A stretch of DNA of 64,000 nt from an uncultured Eubacterium sp. (GCA_934358495.1 CAKRKO010000004.1:1-64000); one strand, 5' to 3'. Shown: positions 43,508-51,613, counted from the first letter of the stretch. Notes: generated by a model not told the origin, from the letters alone. Made by a program: numbers and translations.

Positions 43508-43984
43508 ATGAAGTATAAATGCGTGAACGAACTGGACAAATTCATGTTCCAGGATGCGGAAGTGAAAAAAATGGAGTTTAACCCGGGACTTATGACAATG
43601 GTATTGCTTGGAGTAGCCGCAAGACATAATAATCCATCCAATGATACTTTAGTGGACCGTTATCTGGATGACACAGAGATTCGGTTCAAATCCCCGGTGA
43701 TCACGAGGTTTTTATTAGAGGGTGCAAAATATTACGATGCAAATAATGTACTGCAACGTGAAGTGCCGGATCAGGATATTCCGGAAAATCAGTTTAAAGA
43801 GATTTTCCAGAAAATGCAGGAAGACGGAAAAGTATTTGTAGTGACACCGAAGCCTGCAAAAAATGGCGGCGCGTGTTGCTGTGAGATTGCTGTGGATACA
43901 GACGAAGATACTTACTGGGTAGAAGTAGAATTCGAAAAAGCGGTCGTAGAATGGGAGCATTTCCTGAATAAAGTACAGGCATAG
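43508..43984 (+). CDS. conserved hypothetical protein, 158 aa
   Basis: A soluble acidic protein I do not recognise with confidence. It starts MKYKCVNELDKFMFQDAEV and includes PGLMTMVLLGVAARHNNPSNDTL, a central FLLEGAKYYDANNVL, a CCC run in NGGACCCEIAV and a C-terminal WVEVEFEKAVVEWEHF. It has a plausible SD (AAAGAGAG) and its own strong promoter. The gene is 52 bp upstream of the GDPD gene. No membrane span or signal peptide is seen. Codon use is like its neighbours, so I regard it as a real core gene of this lineage. Confidence 0.7.
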   Translation: MKYKCVNELDKFMFQDAEVKKMEFNPGLMTMVLLGVAARHNNPSNDTLVDRYLDDTEIRFKSPVITRFLLEGAKYYDANNVLQREVPDQDIPENQFKEIFQKMQEDGKVFVVTPKPAKNGGACCCEIAVDTDEDTYWVEVEFEKAVVEWEHFLNKVQA

Positions 43985-44036
43985 AGAAGATCAGAAGTGC
44001 AGATGAACGATACTGATACGGAGGAAAATAACGGGA

Positions 44037-44891
44037 ATGGTACTGACAGGTATTCTGATTGTTGCTGCAATTGTTATTGGTTTACTTGGCTTAAGCGTGT
44101 ACATGCTTCGACCGGAAACAGAAAAAACACGTTCGTTTGATGCTTTTGAACATACAATGATCGCCCACCGTGGCTTATTTGATAATAATTCAGAAGCACC
44201 GGAAAACAGTCTGGCTGCGTTTCAAAACGCAGCGGAGCATGGTTTTGGCATAGAGCTGGATGTGCAGCTGACAAAAGATGAAAAACTGGTTGTTTTTCAT
44301 GATTTTGATCTGAAGCGAATGTGTGGTGTACATAAGAAATTGACCGAATTAACATATACAGAATTAAAGCAGTATTTTTTGAAGAACAGCACACAAAAAA
44401 TACCGCTTTTTTCTGATGTCCTGGAACGGATCAATGGAAAAGTGCCTCTTGTAGTGGAGATAAAAGTTGGCTTTGACTATAAGGCAACCACGGAAGCTGC
44501 GGCTGCAATGCTGTCAGAATACAAGGGAGTTTACTGCATGGAATGCTTTAATCCATTGTCATTGGTGTGGTACCGCAGACATTATCCGAAGGTACTTCGT
44601 GGACAGTTATCCATGGATTTTTTTCAGAGTGAGGATAAAATGCCGCAGATCGTGCGTTTTTTTCTGACAAATTTATTGTTAAACTTCTGGGCAAAACCTG
44701 ATTTTATTTCCTATAATCATAAGGACCGCCAGATCCGGGGCTTTCGCATGTGTCGAAAGCTGTTTGGGGTAAAAACTGCGGCATGGACGATAAAAAGCGA
44801 AGCTGAACTGCAGGCGGCCCGTGAAATATTTGATATGTTTATTTTTGACAGTTTTCTGCCAAAAGAAGGGGAAAAGGTGGGATTGAGTTGA
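44037..44891 (+). CDS. glycerophosphodiester phosphodiesterase
   Basis: A 284-aa membrane-anchored GDPD enzyme that hydrolyses glycerophosphodiesters to glycerol-3-P and an alcohol. A single N-terminal span (VLTGILIVAAIVIGLLGLSVYML) is followed by the catalytic barrel: MIAHRGLFDNNSEAPENSLAAF, GIELDVQLTKDEKLVVFHDFDLKRMCG, PLVVEIKVG. The catalytic histidines and the Glu-Asp metal ligands are all present. GGAGG is 12 nt before the ATG. Its last codons overlap the MATE transporter start. Confidence 0.93.
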   Translation: MVLTGILIVAAIVIGLLGLSVYMLRPETEKTRSFDAFEHTMIAHRGLFDNNSEAPENSLAAFQNAAEHGFGIELDVQLTKDEKLVVFHDFDLKRMCGVHKKLTELTYTELKQYFLKNSTQKIPLFSDVLERINGKVPLVVEIKVGFDYKATTEAAAAMLSEYKGVYCMECFNPLSLVWYRRHYPKVLRGQLSMDFFQSEDKMPQIVRFFLTNLLLNFWAKPDFISYNHKDRQIRGFRMCRKLFGVKTAAWTIKSEAELQAAREIFDMFIFDSFLPKEGEKVGLS

Positions 44892-46252
44892 GAAGACAAA
44901 AACAGAAGATTGATGAGAGTAAGCTACTCTTTTCCAATCATGATCTGAAGGTGTTGCTCATACCGCTGATGGTGGAACAGTTGCTGAACTCCCTGATGGG
45001 AACCGTGGACAGTATGATGGTCAGCAACGTGGGAAGTGCAGCTATTTCTGCAGTTTCGCTGGTGGATTCCATCAACGTGTTGGTTATTCAGGTATTTACG
45101 GCGCTGACGGCAGGCGGTGCCATCATATGTTCCCAGTATCTTGGCAGAAAAGATGTGAAAGCCTGCAATAAGGCGGCGCGTCAGGTATTGCTTGCGATGC
45201 TGGTGATTTCCGTTGGATTGATGGCAGTGTGTATCGTATTCCGTTACCCGTTGCTGCGGTTGATTTTTGGAAATGTGGAACAGGATGTTATGGATAACTC
45301 TCAGATTTATTTCCTGATCACGGCGATATCTTTCCCATTTATCGGATTGTTTGACGCCAATGCAGCATTTTTCCGGGCAGAGGGAAATTCCAAACTGCCG
45401 ATGACAATTTCTGCGTTGTGTAATCTGATAAATATTGCCGGAAATGCGGTTTTGATTTTTGGATTTCATATGGGTGTAGCAGGTGCGGCGATTTCCACAC
45501 TGGTTTCCCGTATTTTGATGTCCATTATTATGATCTGCCGTCAGCGTGTGCCGAAACAGGAGATTGTCATCCGCGATTATTTCGGTATTCGTCCGGATAT
45601 GAGGCTGATTTTGATCATTCTTTCCGTGGGAATTCCATCCGGTATTGAAAATGGTATGTTCCAGTTTGGTAAACTGGCAATTCAGTCTACGGTATCAACC
45701 CTTGGAACGACAGCGATTGCAGCTCAGGCGATGACGATTATTCTGGAAAACTTAAATGGTATTGCAGCGATTGGAATTGGAATTGGATTGATGACGATTG
45801 TTGGTCAGTGTATCGGAGCCGGAGAGAAAGATCAGGCGGTATATTATATCAAGAAACTTGCTGTGATATCAGAGTTTGTGGTGATCGTCTGCTGTCTGTT
45901 GATCTGGGCATTGACGAAACCGATTACAATGATCGCAGGCATGGAGCCGGCAAGTGCGGACATGTGCTTTTACATGATGACAGTAATCACCATTGTAAAA
46001 CCGATTGTGTGGGTTCCTGCGTTTATTCCACCGTATGGATTGCGTGCAGCAGGGGATGTTAAATTCTCTATGATCTTGTCAACCTGTTCTATGTGGATTT
46101 TCAGGGTAAGTCTGTGTATTTACCTTTGCCGGGTGCAGGGATTTGGACCGATTGCGGTGTGGATCGGAATGTTTACGGATTGGACGGTACGTGGCATTAT
46201 CTTTACGATTCGATTCCATAGACGGAAGTGGTTGGATCACAAAGTCGTTTAA
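44888..46252 (+). CDS. MATE family efflux transporter
   Basis: A 454-aa protein with twelve predicted membrane spans and MATE signatures (LLIPLMVEQLLNSLMGTVDSMMVSNVG, GGAIICSQYLGRKD, FFRAEGNSKLPM, YGLRAAGDVKFSM). It is a Na+ or H+ driven exporter of drugs or metabolites. The start is a TTG that overlaps the GDPD stop (TTGA), with AAGGTGGG upstream. Substrate cannot be inferred from the neighbourhood. Confidence 0.93.
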   Translation: MRRQKQKIDESKLLFSNHDLKVLLIPLMVEQLLNSLMGTVDSMMVSNVGSAAISAVSLVDSINVLVIQVFTALTAGGAIICSQYLGRKDVKACNKAARQVLLAMLVISVGLMAVCIVFRYPLLRLIFGNVEQDVMDNSQIYFLITAISFPFIGLFDANAAFFRAEGNSKLPMTISALCNLINIAGNAVLIFGFHMGVAGAAISTLVSRILMSIIMICRQRVPKQEIVIRDYFGIRPDMRLILIILSVGIPSGIENGMFQFGKLAIQSTVSTLGTTAIAAQAMTIILENLNGIAAIGIGIGLMTIVGQCIGAGEKDQAVYYIKKLAVISEFVVIVCCLLIWALTKPITMIAGMEPASADMCFYMMTVITIVKPIVWVPAFIPPYGLRAAGDVKFSMILSTCSMWIFRVSLCIYLCRVQGFGPIAVWIGMFTDWTVRGIIFTIRFHRRKWLDHKVV

Positions 46253-46293
46253 TGTATTGGATAAAAATTTACTAATTCCACTGTGTGAATTAA

Positions 46294-46356
46294 GAACTCC
46301 TGGCATTTTTTCTCAGGGAGCGATTGATAGCGACCGAGACAAAATACCAGGAGTTC
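46294..46356. terminator. conserved-core hairpin, family 1 copy C
   Basis: GAACTCCTGG pairs with the matching CCAGGAGTTC, and TCTC/GAGA pairs inside. The core is TCTCAGGGAGCGATTG then ATAGCGACCGAGACA. It lies between convergent MATE and the small 92-aa gene. The 15-bp CCACCCTAAACAAGA follows at 46386-46400; near-identical copies lie at 37005-37019 and 62-75. Confidence 0.8.
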
Positions 46357-46402
46357 CCATTAAAACCTAGAAAGTAAATTTTAAGCCACCCTAAACAAGA
46401 AG

Positions 46403-46681
46403 TTACGACAATAAATCTTTATCCTTTTTCAGCAGCGGCGGCGCGAAAGGAAACACATCCTGATAGGATTCAATTTCATCATCATTTTGCGGTCCTGATG
46501 GAATCAGACCAGTCTGGTCATTTGCAGAAGCAGATTTTCCCAGATAATCATAGTCAAAATCATCCGTTTTATCTGCCTGCTCAAACGTGCCGGTAGAAAT
46601 GGAATCTTTGCTTGGATTGCCATAATTTCGATGACAGTTGGTATCATGTATATTGCTATGTGTATGCGTATTTTTGCTCAT
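46403..46681 (-). CDS. small acidic hypothetical protein
   Basis: A 92-aa protein starting MSKNTHTHSNIHDTNCHRN. The N-terminal 25 residues are rich in His and Asn, and the rest is acidic (EQADKTDDFDYDYLGK, NDDEIESYQDVFPFAPPLL), with no predicted membrane span. The ATG at 46681 follows CTGGAGGACTGAAC, a good SD. The longer frame reading into the tandem repeats upstream has no SD and is rejected. Function is unknown. It could be a small spore-associated protein, but nothing in the sequence proves it. Confidence 0.6.
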   Translation of the reverse strand: MSKNTHTHSNIHDTNCHRNYGNPSKDSISTGTFEQADKTDDFDYDYLGKSASANDQTGLIPSGPQNDDEIESYQDVFPFAPPLLKKDKDLLS

Positions 46682-46760
46682 GTTCAGTCCTCCAGATATA
46701 ATGTTTAAGTTTGCAATATTAGTATTAGTAGAACGACGGAAATTATACCGGCATTGGAGA

Positions 46761-46950
46761 AGGACAGTGAGTTTCACAACGTAAAAAGGAGAAGAACGTA
46801 GATGAGTGCCGAAAGGCATGGTCTGGGGCCGGAATAAGGACAGCGAGTTTCGCAACGTAAAAAGGAGAAGAACGTAGATGAGTGCCGAAAGGCATGGTCT
46901 GGGGCCGGAATAAGGACAGTGAGTTTCACAACGTAAAAAGGAGAAGAACT
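46761..46950 (+). repeat. 76-bp tandem repeat, about 2.5 units
   Basis: Units start at 46761, 46837 and 46913, each with AGGACAGTGAGTTTCACAAC or a one/two-base variant. The first two full units also carry AAAAAGGAGAAGAACGTAG followed by an 11-codon frame MSAERHGLGPE and stop (46802-46837 and 46878-46913). The third unit merges into the hairpin at 46939-47005. Confidence 0.9.
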
Positions 46951-47005
46951 CAGATTAGTGATGAAGGGCGTCTTAGCCCAAAGCACTCATCTGAGTTCTT
47001 CTCCT
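46939..47005. terminator. long hairpin, family 2 copy 1 (apical GGCGTCTTAGCC)
   Basis: AGGAGAAGAACTCAGAT pairs with ATCTGAGTTCTTCTCCT, and the tip is GGGCGTCTTAGCCC. It sits right after the stop of the trigger-factor-like gene (minus strand) and shares its apex with the hairpin at 50544-50612. Confidence 0.8.
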
Positions 47006-47006
47006 C

Positions 47007-47951
47007 TTAATCTTCAAAAATCACGCTGTCCAATATGAAGGCCATCGTTTTATCCATTGTAAGCTGATCGGCGATATTCTCCACATCTTCCTCTTCCAAC
47101 GTATTCACGAATTTCTCCGGATCTTCTTCTTCCTCTATCGCAATTGCCCGAAGCTCTTCAGCCAGATCTTCCGGTGTAATGCTGATCTTTTCAGCTGCAG
47201 CGACCGCATGCAGCACACTCTGTGCCTGAATAGCTTCCACAGCTTCCTGCTCTTTATCCGCATAAATCTCATCTTCGCTGTGACCAGAACGTTTGCAGTA
47301 AAGTTCCAGGGGAATCTGATTCATTTCCAGTTCGTCCAGAAAATCATCATAATAGATTTGTGTCATTTCTTCTTTCAGATCATCGTCAATCGGAATATCA
47401 GAATCGGCAATGATTTTTGCCATCACTTCCCGGGCAAATTTTTCCCGGACAGAAGTTTCCCGGCGTTCCTGCAGAGTTGCCAGAATTTCATCTTTCCATT
47501 CATTCAAAGTTTCATACTCGGAAAAATCTTTTGCAAACTCATCATCAATCGGTTGGTAGTCCATCAGACGAAGTTTCTTTAATGTTGTGTGGAATACAAC
47601 GGAATGATTCTGCATGGCACTGATGCGGTAATCAGCCGGGAAAGTAACATCAATATCAAACGTGTCACCGATATTTTTTCCAACCAGTGCTTCATCGAAC
47701 TCCGGTAAAAAGGCTTTGGCACCGATGGTCAGTGCAAAGTTTTCTCCATTTCCGTGTGGAATCGTTTGTCCATGATAGCGGCCTTCAAAATCAAGAATTG
47801 CCTGATCTCCGGTCCGTGCGCTGCGATCGTCGATATTTGTGGCAATGGCGTATTCTTTCTGTTTCTTTTTTAAAACATTCATGACTTCATGCTCCGTCAC
47901 CTCAGTGTCTGGTCTGGGCATGCGAATGCCTTTGTATGTTCCTAATCTCAT
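47007..47951 (-). CDS. trigger-factor-like FKBP-type peptidyl-prolyl isomerase
   Basis: A 314-aa protein. An FKBP domain (residues about 35-120; GDQAILDFEGRYHGQTIPHGNGENFALTIG in parts, AFLPEFDEALVGKNIGDTFDIDVTFPADY) is followed by a helical arm domain like the C-terminal chaperone part of trigger factor (LNEWKDEILATLQERRE..., acidic end). The roughly 110-residue ribosome-binding domain with the GFRxGK motif is missing. It is therefore a second, ribosome-independent trigger-factor paralogue, of a type seen in some Clostridia. It should act in the cytoplasm, as there is no signal peptide. It is divergent from the GntR operon. Confidence 0.85.
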   Translation of the reverse strand: MRLGTYKGIRMPRPDTEVTEHEVMNVLKKKQKEYAIATNIDDRSARTGDQAILDFEGRYHGQTIPHGNGENFALTIGAKAFLPEFDEALVGKNIGDTFDIDVTFPADYRISAMQNHSVVFHTTLKKLRLMDYQPIDDEFAKDFSEYETLNEWKDEILATLQERRETSVREKFAREVMAKIIADSDIPIDDDLKEEMTQIYYDDFLDELEMNQIPLELYCKRSGHSEDEIYADKEQEAVEAIQAQSVLHAVAAAEKISITPEDLAEELRAIAIEEEEDPEKFVNTLEEEDVENIADQLTMDKTMAFILDSVIFED

Positions 47952-48047
47952 AAGAGTATAGTTCCTTTCATGTTATTATGTTTATAGATATCATAGCACA
48001 GAAGTGACGATATCGTATAGAAATATAAAAAAAAATGTTTTTATATA

Positions 48048-48094
48048 TTGACAAAATGACTCGTGAGTATTATTGTATTAATCAAGTAATACAA
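48048..48094 (+). promoter_or_regulatory. promoter and palindromic operator of the GntR-ABC operon
   Basis: TTGACA (48048-48053), 17 bp, TATTGT (48071-48076). A perfect palindrome TTGTATTA-6 bp-TAATACAA at 48073-48094 overlaps the -10 and start. This is the layout expected for autorepression by the GntR protein. Confidence 0.7.
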
Positions 48095-48148
48095 CAGTAC
48101 AATGATACAAAAGATACATGAAATAAAAAGAAAGGGCAGTGGGATGAT

Positions 48149-48526
48149 ATGGCATGGAATTTTGTAAATGACCGATCGATTTATCTTCAATTGGTCGATA
48201 TTATTCAAAACAGGATCGCAACCGGCTATTATGTGCCGGGCAGCAAGCTTGCATCGGTGCGTGATCTCGCCAGTGAGGCAGAGGTAAATCCGAATACGAT
48301 GCAGAAAGCACTGGCAGAACTGGAACGCATGGGACTGGTTTATTCTCAGAGAACAAGTGGAAGATTTGTGACAGATGATGAAGGGAGAATTCAGCAAATG
48401 AAACGTGAGACAGCACGGGAAACCATACAGACATTTTTACAGCAAATGAAAAATATGGGTTTTGAAAAAGAAGAAATTATAGATCTGATCCGAGAGGAGA
48501 AAGGGGGAGCAAGTCATGAGCAGTAG
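48149..48526 (+). CDS. GntR-family (YtrA-type) transcriptional regulator
   Basis: A 125-aa regulator with an N-terminal winged helix (RSIYLQLVDIIQNRIATGYYVPGSKLASVRDLASEAEVNPNTMQKALAELERMGLVYSQRTSGRFVT, in parts) and only a short C-terminal dimerisation region, as in the YtrA subfamily. Such regulators control the ABC transporter they sit with and often respond to cell-wall-active compounds. It overlaps the ATPase gene by 11 nt. The palindrome in its own promoter is the likely operator. Confidence 0.93.
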   Translation: MAWNFVNDRSIYLQLVDIIQNRIATGYYVPGSKLASVRDLASEAEVNPNTMQKALAELERMGLVYSQRTSGRFVTDDEGRIQQMKRETARETIQTFLQQMKNMGFEKEEIIDLIREEKGGASHEQ

Positions 48527-49214
48527 ATTAGAGTGCAGAAATCTGACGAAAGATTATGGAAATGTAATGGCATTGAGTGATGTCAATCTGACACTGGAAA
48601 GTGGCAGAATCGTAGGTTTACTTGGCCCGAATGGAAGTGGAAAGACCACGATGATTAAACTGGCTAACGGTCTGATTCAGCCCACATCCGGAGAAATATT
48701 ATTAAACGGTTTAAAACCGGGACCGGAGACAAAATCATTTGTTTCTTATCTGCCAGATGCAAACTATTTACCGGACTGGATGAACATAGATGGACTGATT
48801 GGAATGTTTGCTGATTTTTATACGGACTTTGACCGGGAAAAAGCGAAAGAAATGATAAGACAGTTAAACCTTCGTGAAAAAGACAGGTTAAAAACATTAT
48901 CAAAAGGTAATAAAGAAAAAGTGCAGCTGATTCTGGCTATGAGCCGAAAAGCAGAGATTTATTTTCTTGATGAGCCGATCGGCGGTGTGGATCCGGCGGC
49001 AAGAGATTATATTTTGAATACGATCATCCGAAATTATTCAGAAGATGCACTGGTTGTAATGTCGACACATTTGATCGCAGATATAGAACGTGTATTGGAT
49101 GAGGCAGTATTTATCAATCGAGGAAACATTCTTTTTCATCGCAGTGTCGATGAAATCCGTGAGACAGAACATAAATCAGTAGATGAGTTGTTCAGGGAGG
49201 TATTCAGATGTTAG
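48516..49214 (+). CDS. ABC transporter ATP-binding protein
   Basis: A 232-aa ATPase. Walker A GPNGSGKTTMIKL, an atypical but YtrB-like signature LSKGNKEKVQL in place of LSGGQ, and Walker B IYFLDEPIGGVDP are visible. It is paired with the membrane protein immediately downstream (7-nt overlap) and regulated by the GntR protein upstream. Export of a peptide, drug or lipid is likely for this class. The substrate is not identifiable. Confidence 0.94.
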   Translation: MSSRLECRNLTKDYGNVMALSDVNLTLESGRIVGLLGPNGSGKTTMIKLANGLIQPTSGEILLNGLKPGPETKSFVSYLPDANYLPDWMNIDGLIGMFADFYTDFDREKAKEMIRQLNLREKDRLKTLSKGNKEKVQLILAMSRKAEIYFLDEPIGGVDPAARDYILNTIIRNYSEDALVVMSTHLIADIERVLDEAVFINRGNILFHRSVDEIRETEHKSVDELFREVFRC

Positions 49215-50038
49215 GAAAATTATTGAAATATGAGTTGAAATCGACGAGCAGAACAATGGGTGTGTTGTACCTGGCATTGCTTGTTGTAGCAGCAGTAGTA
49301 GGATTTGTTGCCAGAGGAACCATCTGGGAGGCAACGCAGGGAAATGCTATCGCAGTTGTGATCAGTGGACTGATCTATACGCTGCTGATCATGGCTTTGT
49401 TGATCATAACGATTGTAATGGTTTTGCAGCGTTTTTACAAAAATCTGCTGAAAGAGGAAGGATATCTGATGCACACGCTTCCGGTTCCGACCTGGATGCT
49501 TGTTGCATCAAAAACAATCTGTTCTCTGATCTGGATTTTACTTAGTATTGCTGTTTTGCTCGCATCTGTATTTGTAATTTTCCTGACGAGTATGATAGGA
49601 CATGGATTCGCTCTTGTCGATTGGAATGCCCTTCATCTGGGAGATGTATTCGGATTGTTTCGACAGAACGCAGGAAGCGTGTTTATGACGATTTTGACAG
49701 GAATTGTCCAGATTATTCGCACGATTCTGCTGGTTTATACAGCGATGGCGATTGGTGCAGCAGCCAAGCGTCATAAAGTATTATACAGTGTGGTGACATT
49801 TATTGTAATCCTGATCATCATAGGAATTATAAGTGCTGTAACAAACATGGATATGCTCAGCAGTTCGTTTGCAGTAAATGATGCAAATGCCTGCATTTCT
49901 GTTGAAGCAGGAGATGGATTGGCTGTTGTGGGGTATATGAAACTTCTGCTGGGACAGTGTATTAGCGATGCCATTTACAGTGTGGTATTTTTCTTTGTAA
50001 CAACCTGGTTTTTAAAGAATAAATTAAATTTAGAGTAA
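49208..50038 (+). CDS. ABC transporter permease
   Basis: A 276-aa polytopic protein with six hydrophobic segments (for example LYLALLVVAAVVGFVARG, LIYTLLIMALLIITIVMVL, YSVVTFIVILIIIGIISAV). It matches the ABC-2-type permease partner of YtrB-like ATPases. The short motif LLKEEGYLMHTLPV after the second span is characteristic of this permease group. It is the last gene of the GntR operon. Confidence 0.88.
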   Translation: MLGKLLKYELKSTSRTMGVLYLALLVVAAVVGFVARGTIWEATQGNAIAVVISGLIYTLLIMALLIITIVMVLQRFYKNLLKEEGYLMHTLPVPTWMLVASKTICSLIWILLSIAVLLASVFVIFLTSMIGHGFALVDWNALHLGDVFGLFRQNAGSVFMTILTGIVQIIRTILLVYTAMAIGAAAKRHKVLYSVVTFIVILIIIGIISAVTNMDMLSSSFAVNDANACISVEAGDGLAVVGYMKLLLGQCISDAIYSVVFFFVTTWFLKNKLNLE

Positions 50039-50119
50039 AATCAACATATCCAGTAGAGCCTATGTTATAATAAAAAAGGGAGCAAAAAAGATTATCGAAA
50101 AAAAGGGAGGAAGCACATT

Positions 50120-50434
50120 ATGGTATTAGTAAACACAGATTATATCTCCGGAAAAGAATTAGAAATGCTTGGAATGGTAAAAGGAAGTACCATCCAGTGC
50201 AAAAATATCGGCAGAGACATTGGAGCAAGTTTCAAAAACCTGGTAGGTGGCGAGATGAAAGCCTATACAGAAATGATGAACGAAGCAAGAGATCTTGCAA
50301 TCCAGAGAATGGTAGCAGAAGCGGAAGAACTCGGTGCAGATGCAGTTGTAAACGTACGTTTCGCAACATCCGCAATCATCCAGGGAGCAGCCGAAGTCAT
50401 TGCATATGGTACCGCAGTCAAGTTTGCAAACTAG
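50120..50434 (+). CDS. YbjQ/UPF0145 family protein
   Basis: A 104-aa protein of the YbjQ family (IGRDIGASFKNLVGGEMKAYTEMMNEARDLAIQRMVAEAEELGADAVVNVRF in parts), which forms pentamers with a dodecin-like fold. The biological role is unknown. GGGAGGAAG precedes the ATG, and a TATAAT at 50066-50071 probably serves as its own promoter. It is followed by the dispersed repeat copy at 50456. Confidence 0.92.
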   Translation: MVLVNTDYISGKELEMLGMVKGSTIQCKNIGRDIGASFKNLVGGEMKAYTEMMNEARDLAIQRMVAEAEELGADAVVNVRFATSAIIQGAAEVIAYGTAVKFAN

Positions 50435-50455
50435 AACTTGCATGCTGTGCGGTGT

Positions 50456-50497
50456 TTATGAGCAAGTAGCGAAAGCGGATTGCGAATGTCCGCTTTA
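50456..50497 (+). repeat. dispersed repeat, third copy (GAGCAAGTAGCGAAAGCG family)
   Basis: It matches the copies at 15069-15111 and 15138-15179, more than 35 kb away. It is closest to the first, with only a couple of differences. Confidence 0.85.
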
Positions 50498-50543
50498 CAA
50501 AATACTTCATGTAGAACTGTTTTAGAAATCAAAGAGTAAATAG

Positions 50544-50612
50544 AAAATTCCTGTATTTTTCATCAACGCAAGGCGTCTTAGCCTGCGTGATGCAAAATAC
50601 AGGAATTTTTTT
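50544..50612. terminator. long hairpin, family 2 copy 2
   Basis: AAAATTCCTGTATTTT pairs with AAAATACAGGAATTTT, then CATCAACGCA with TGCGTGATG; the tip is AGGCGTCTTAGCCT. It lies between convergent ybjQ-like and degV genes and can terminate both. Confidence 0.85.
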
Positions 50613-50668
50613 GTAAAATTAAATTCTGAACATCACAGAATTTTTATCAAAAACATGCGAAGGAATTA

Positions 50669-51526
50669 TTATTCGCAACATCCGGCCAGACCAATAGCCC
50701 CCGGACCACTATGACAGCTGATCACACATCCCGTCATAACATACTCATAACTTTCAAATCCAAACCGGATCGCATTCTCTTTCATACGGTCAAGTGCCAC
50801 CTGAGAAAGTCCTTTGGAGTACATCAGATACAGACATTTTCTGGAAACATCATGTTTTGCCAGATATTCTTCCATATATGAATCCACAAATTTTTCGATA
50901 GATCCGCGGTATTTCTTGGAAGCCAGGAGCTTTCCATCCACAATTTCAATCAGTGGTTTCAGACGAAGCAGGGTGGCGCCAAGGTAGGCTGCATTGGATA
51001 CACGTCCACCGGCTTTCAGGTAATCTAAGTTTCCCGGAATAAAGGAACAGAACACTTTCTTGTTCCAGGATTCGATTTCGTCAGCCAGAGCTTTGTAATC
51101 AGTTACCGTATCTTTTTTTGCCTGAACGATCTCATAAGCTTTTGCAAGATGAGCGGTGCAGCCGCCGGATACATTTCTGGTATCAATCAGATAGATGTCA
51201 TCAAATTCGCGGATGGCGATCTCTGCATTCTGATAAGTAGAAGAAGCCAGAGAAGAGTAAGCCAGGTGCATGATGACACAATCCGGGTGTTCTGCGCGGA
51301 TTTCGTTAAAGAAGTCAATGTATTCACCGACATTTACGGCGGAAGTTGTTGGGATTTTTTTTGTTTCGTTATAGTATTCGTAAACACTGTCTACGCTGAT
51401 AGTTCCATCGGCATAAGAAGTGCTGTCCATGACAATATGCATTGGAATTACTTTTATATCGTATTTTTTTACAAGGTTTTCCGGAAGATCGGAACCACTC
51501 TCAGTGGTGATGATAATCTCTCTCAT
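50669..51526 (-). CDS. DegV family fatty-acid-binding protein
   Basis: A 285-aa DegV/FakB-type protein (MREIIITTESGSDLPENLVKKYDI in parts; TTSAVNVGEYIDFF; HLAYSSLASSTYQNAEIA; FSFIPGN-type central segment). DegV proteins bind a fatty acid and present it to a FakA kinase for phospholipid synthesis. The chosen ATG at 51526 begins the family's conserved N-terminus; the open frame upstream is an artefact of a GC-poor leader. The leader has promoter TTGACA/TAATCT and a small stem-loop GTTGTC/GACAAC. It ends with a GCCE cysteine pair. Confidence 0.9.
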   Translation of the reverse strand: MREIIITTESGSDLPENLVKKYDIKVIPMHIVMDSTSYADGTISVDSVYEYYNETKKIPTTSAVNVGEYIDFFNEIRAEHPDCVIMHLAYSSLASSTYQNAEIAIREFDDIYLIDTRNVSGGCTAHLAKAYEIVQAKKDTVTDYKALADEIESWNKKVFCSFIPGNLDYLKAGGRVSNAAYLGATLLRLKPLIEIVDGKLLASKKYRGSIEKFVDSYMEEYLAKHDVSRKCLYLMYSKGLSQVALDRMKENAIRFGFESYEYVMTGCVISCHSGPGAIGLAGCCE

Positions 51527-51584
51527 TTCAGTTGTATGCCTTTCTTGTTGTCTGCAAAAACGACAACATGTAGTATTCAATACC

Positions 51585-51613
51585 AGATTACACCTATGAG
51601 AGAATTGTGTCAA
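51585..51613 (-). promoter_or_regulatory. promoter of degV
   Basis: On the minus strand, TTGACA (51613-51608), 17 bp, TAATCT (51590-51585), about 60 nt before the ATG. Confidence 0.65.

Noticed and set aside
46774..46986. 70-aa minus-strand ORF in the 76-bp repeats
   Set aside because: It is the complement of the tandem repeat and hairpin, has no SD, and is not maintained outside the repeat.
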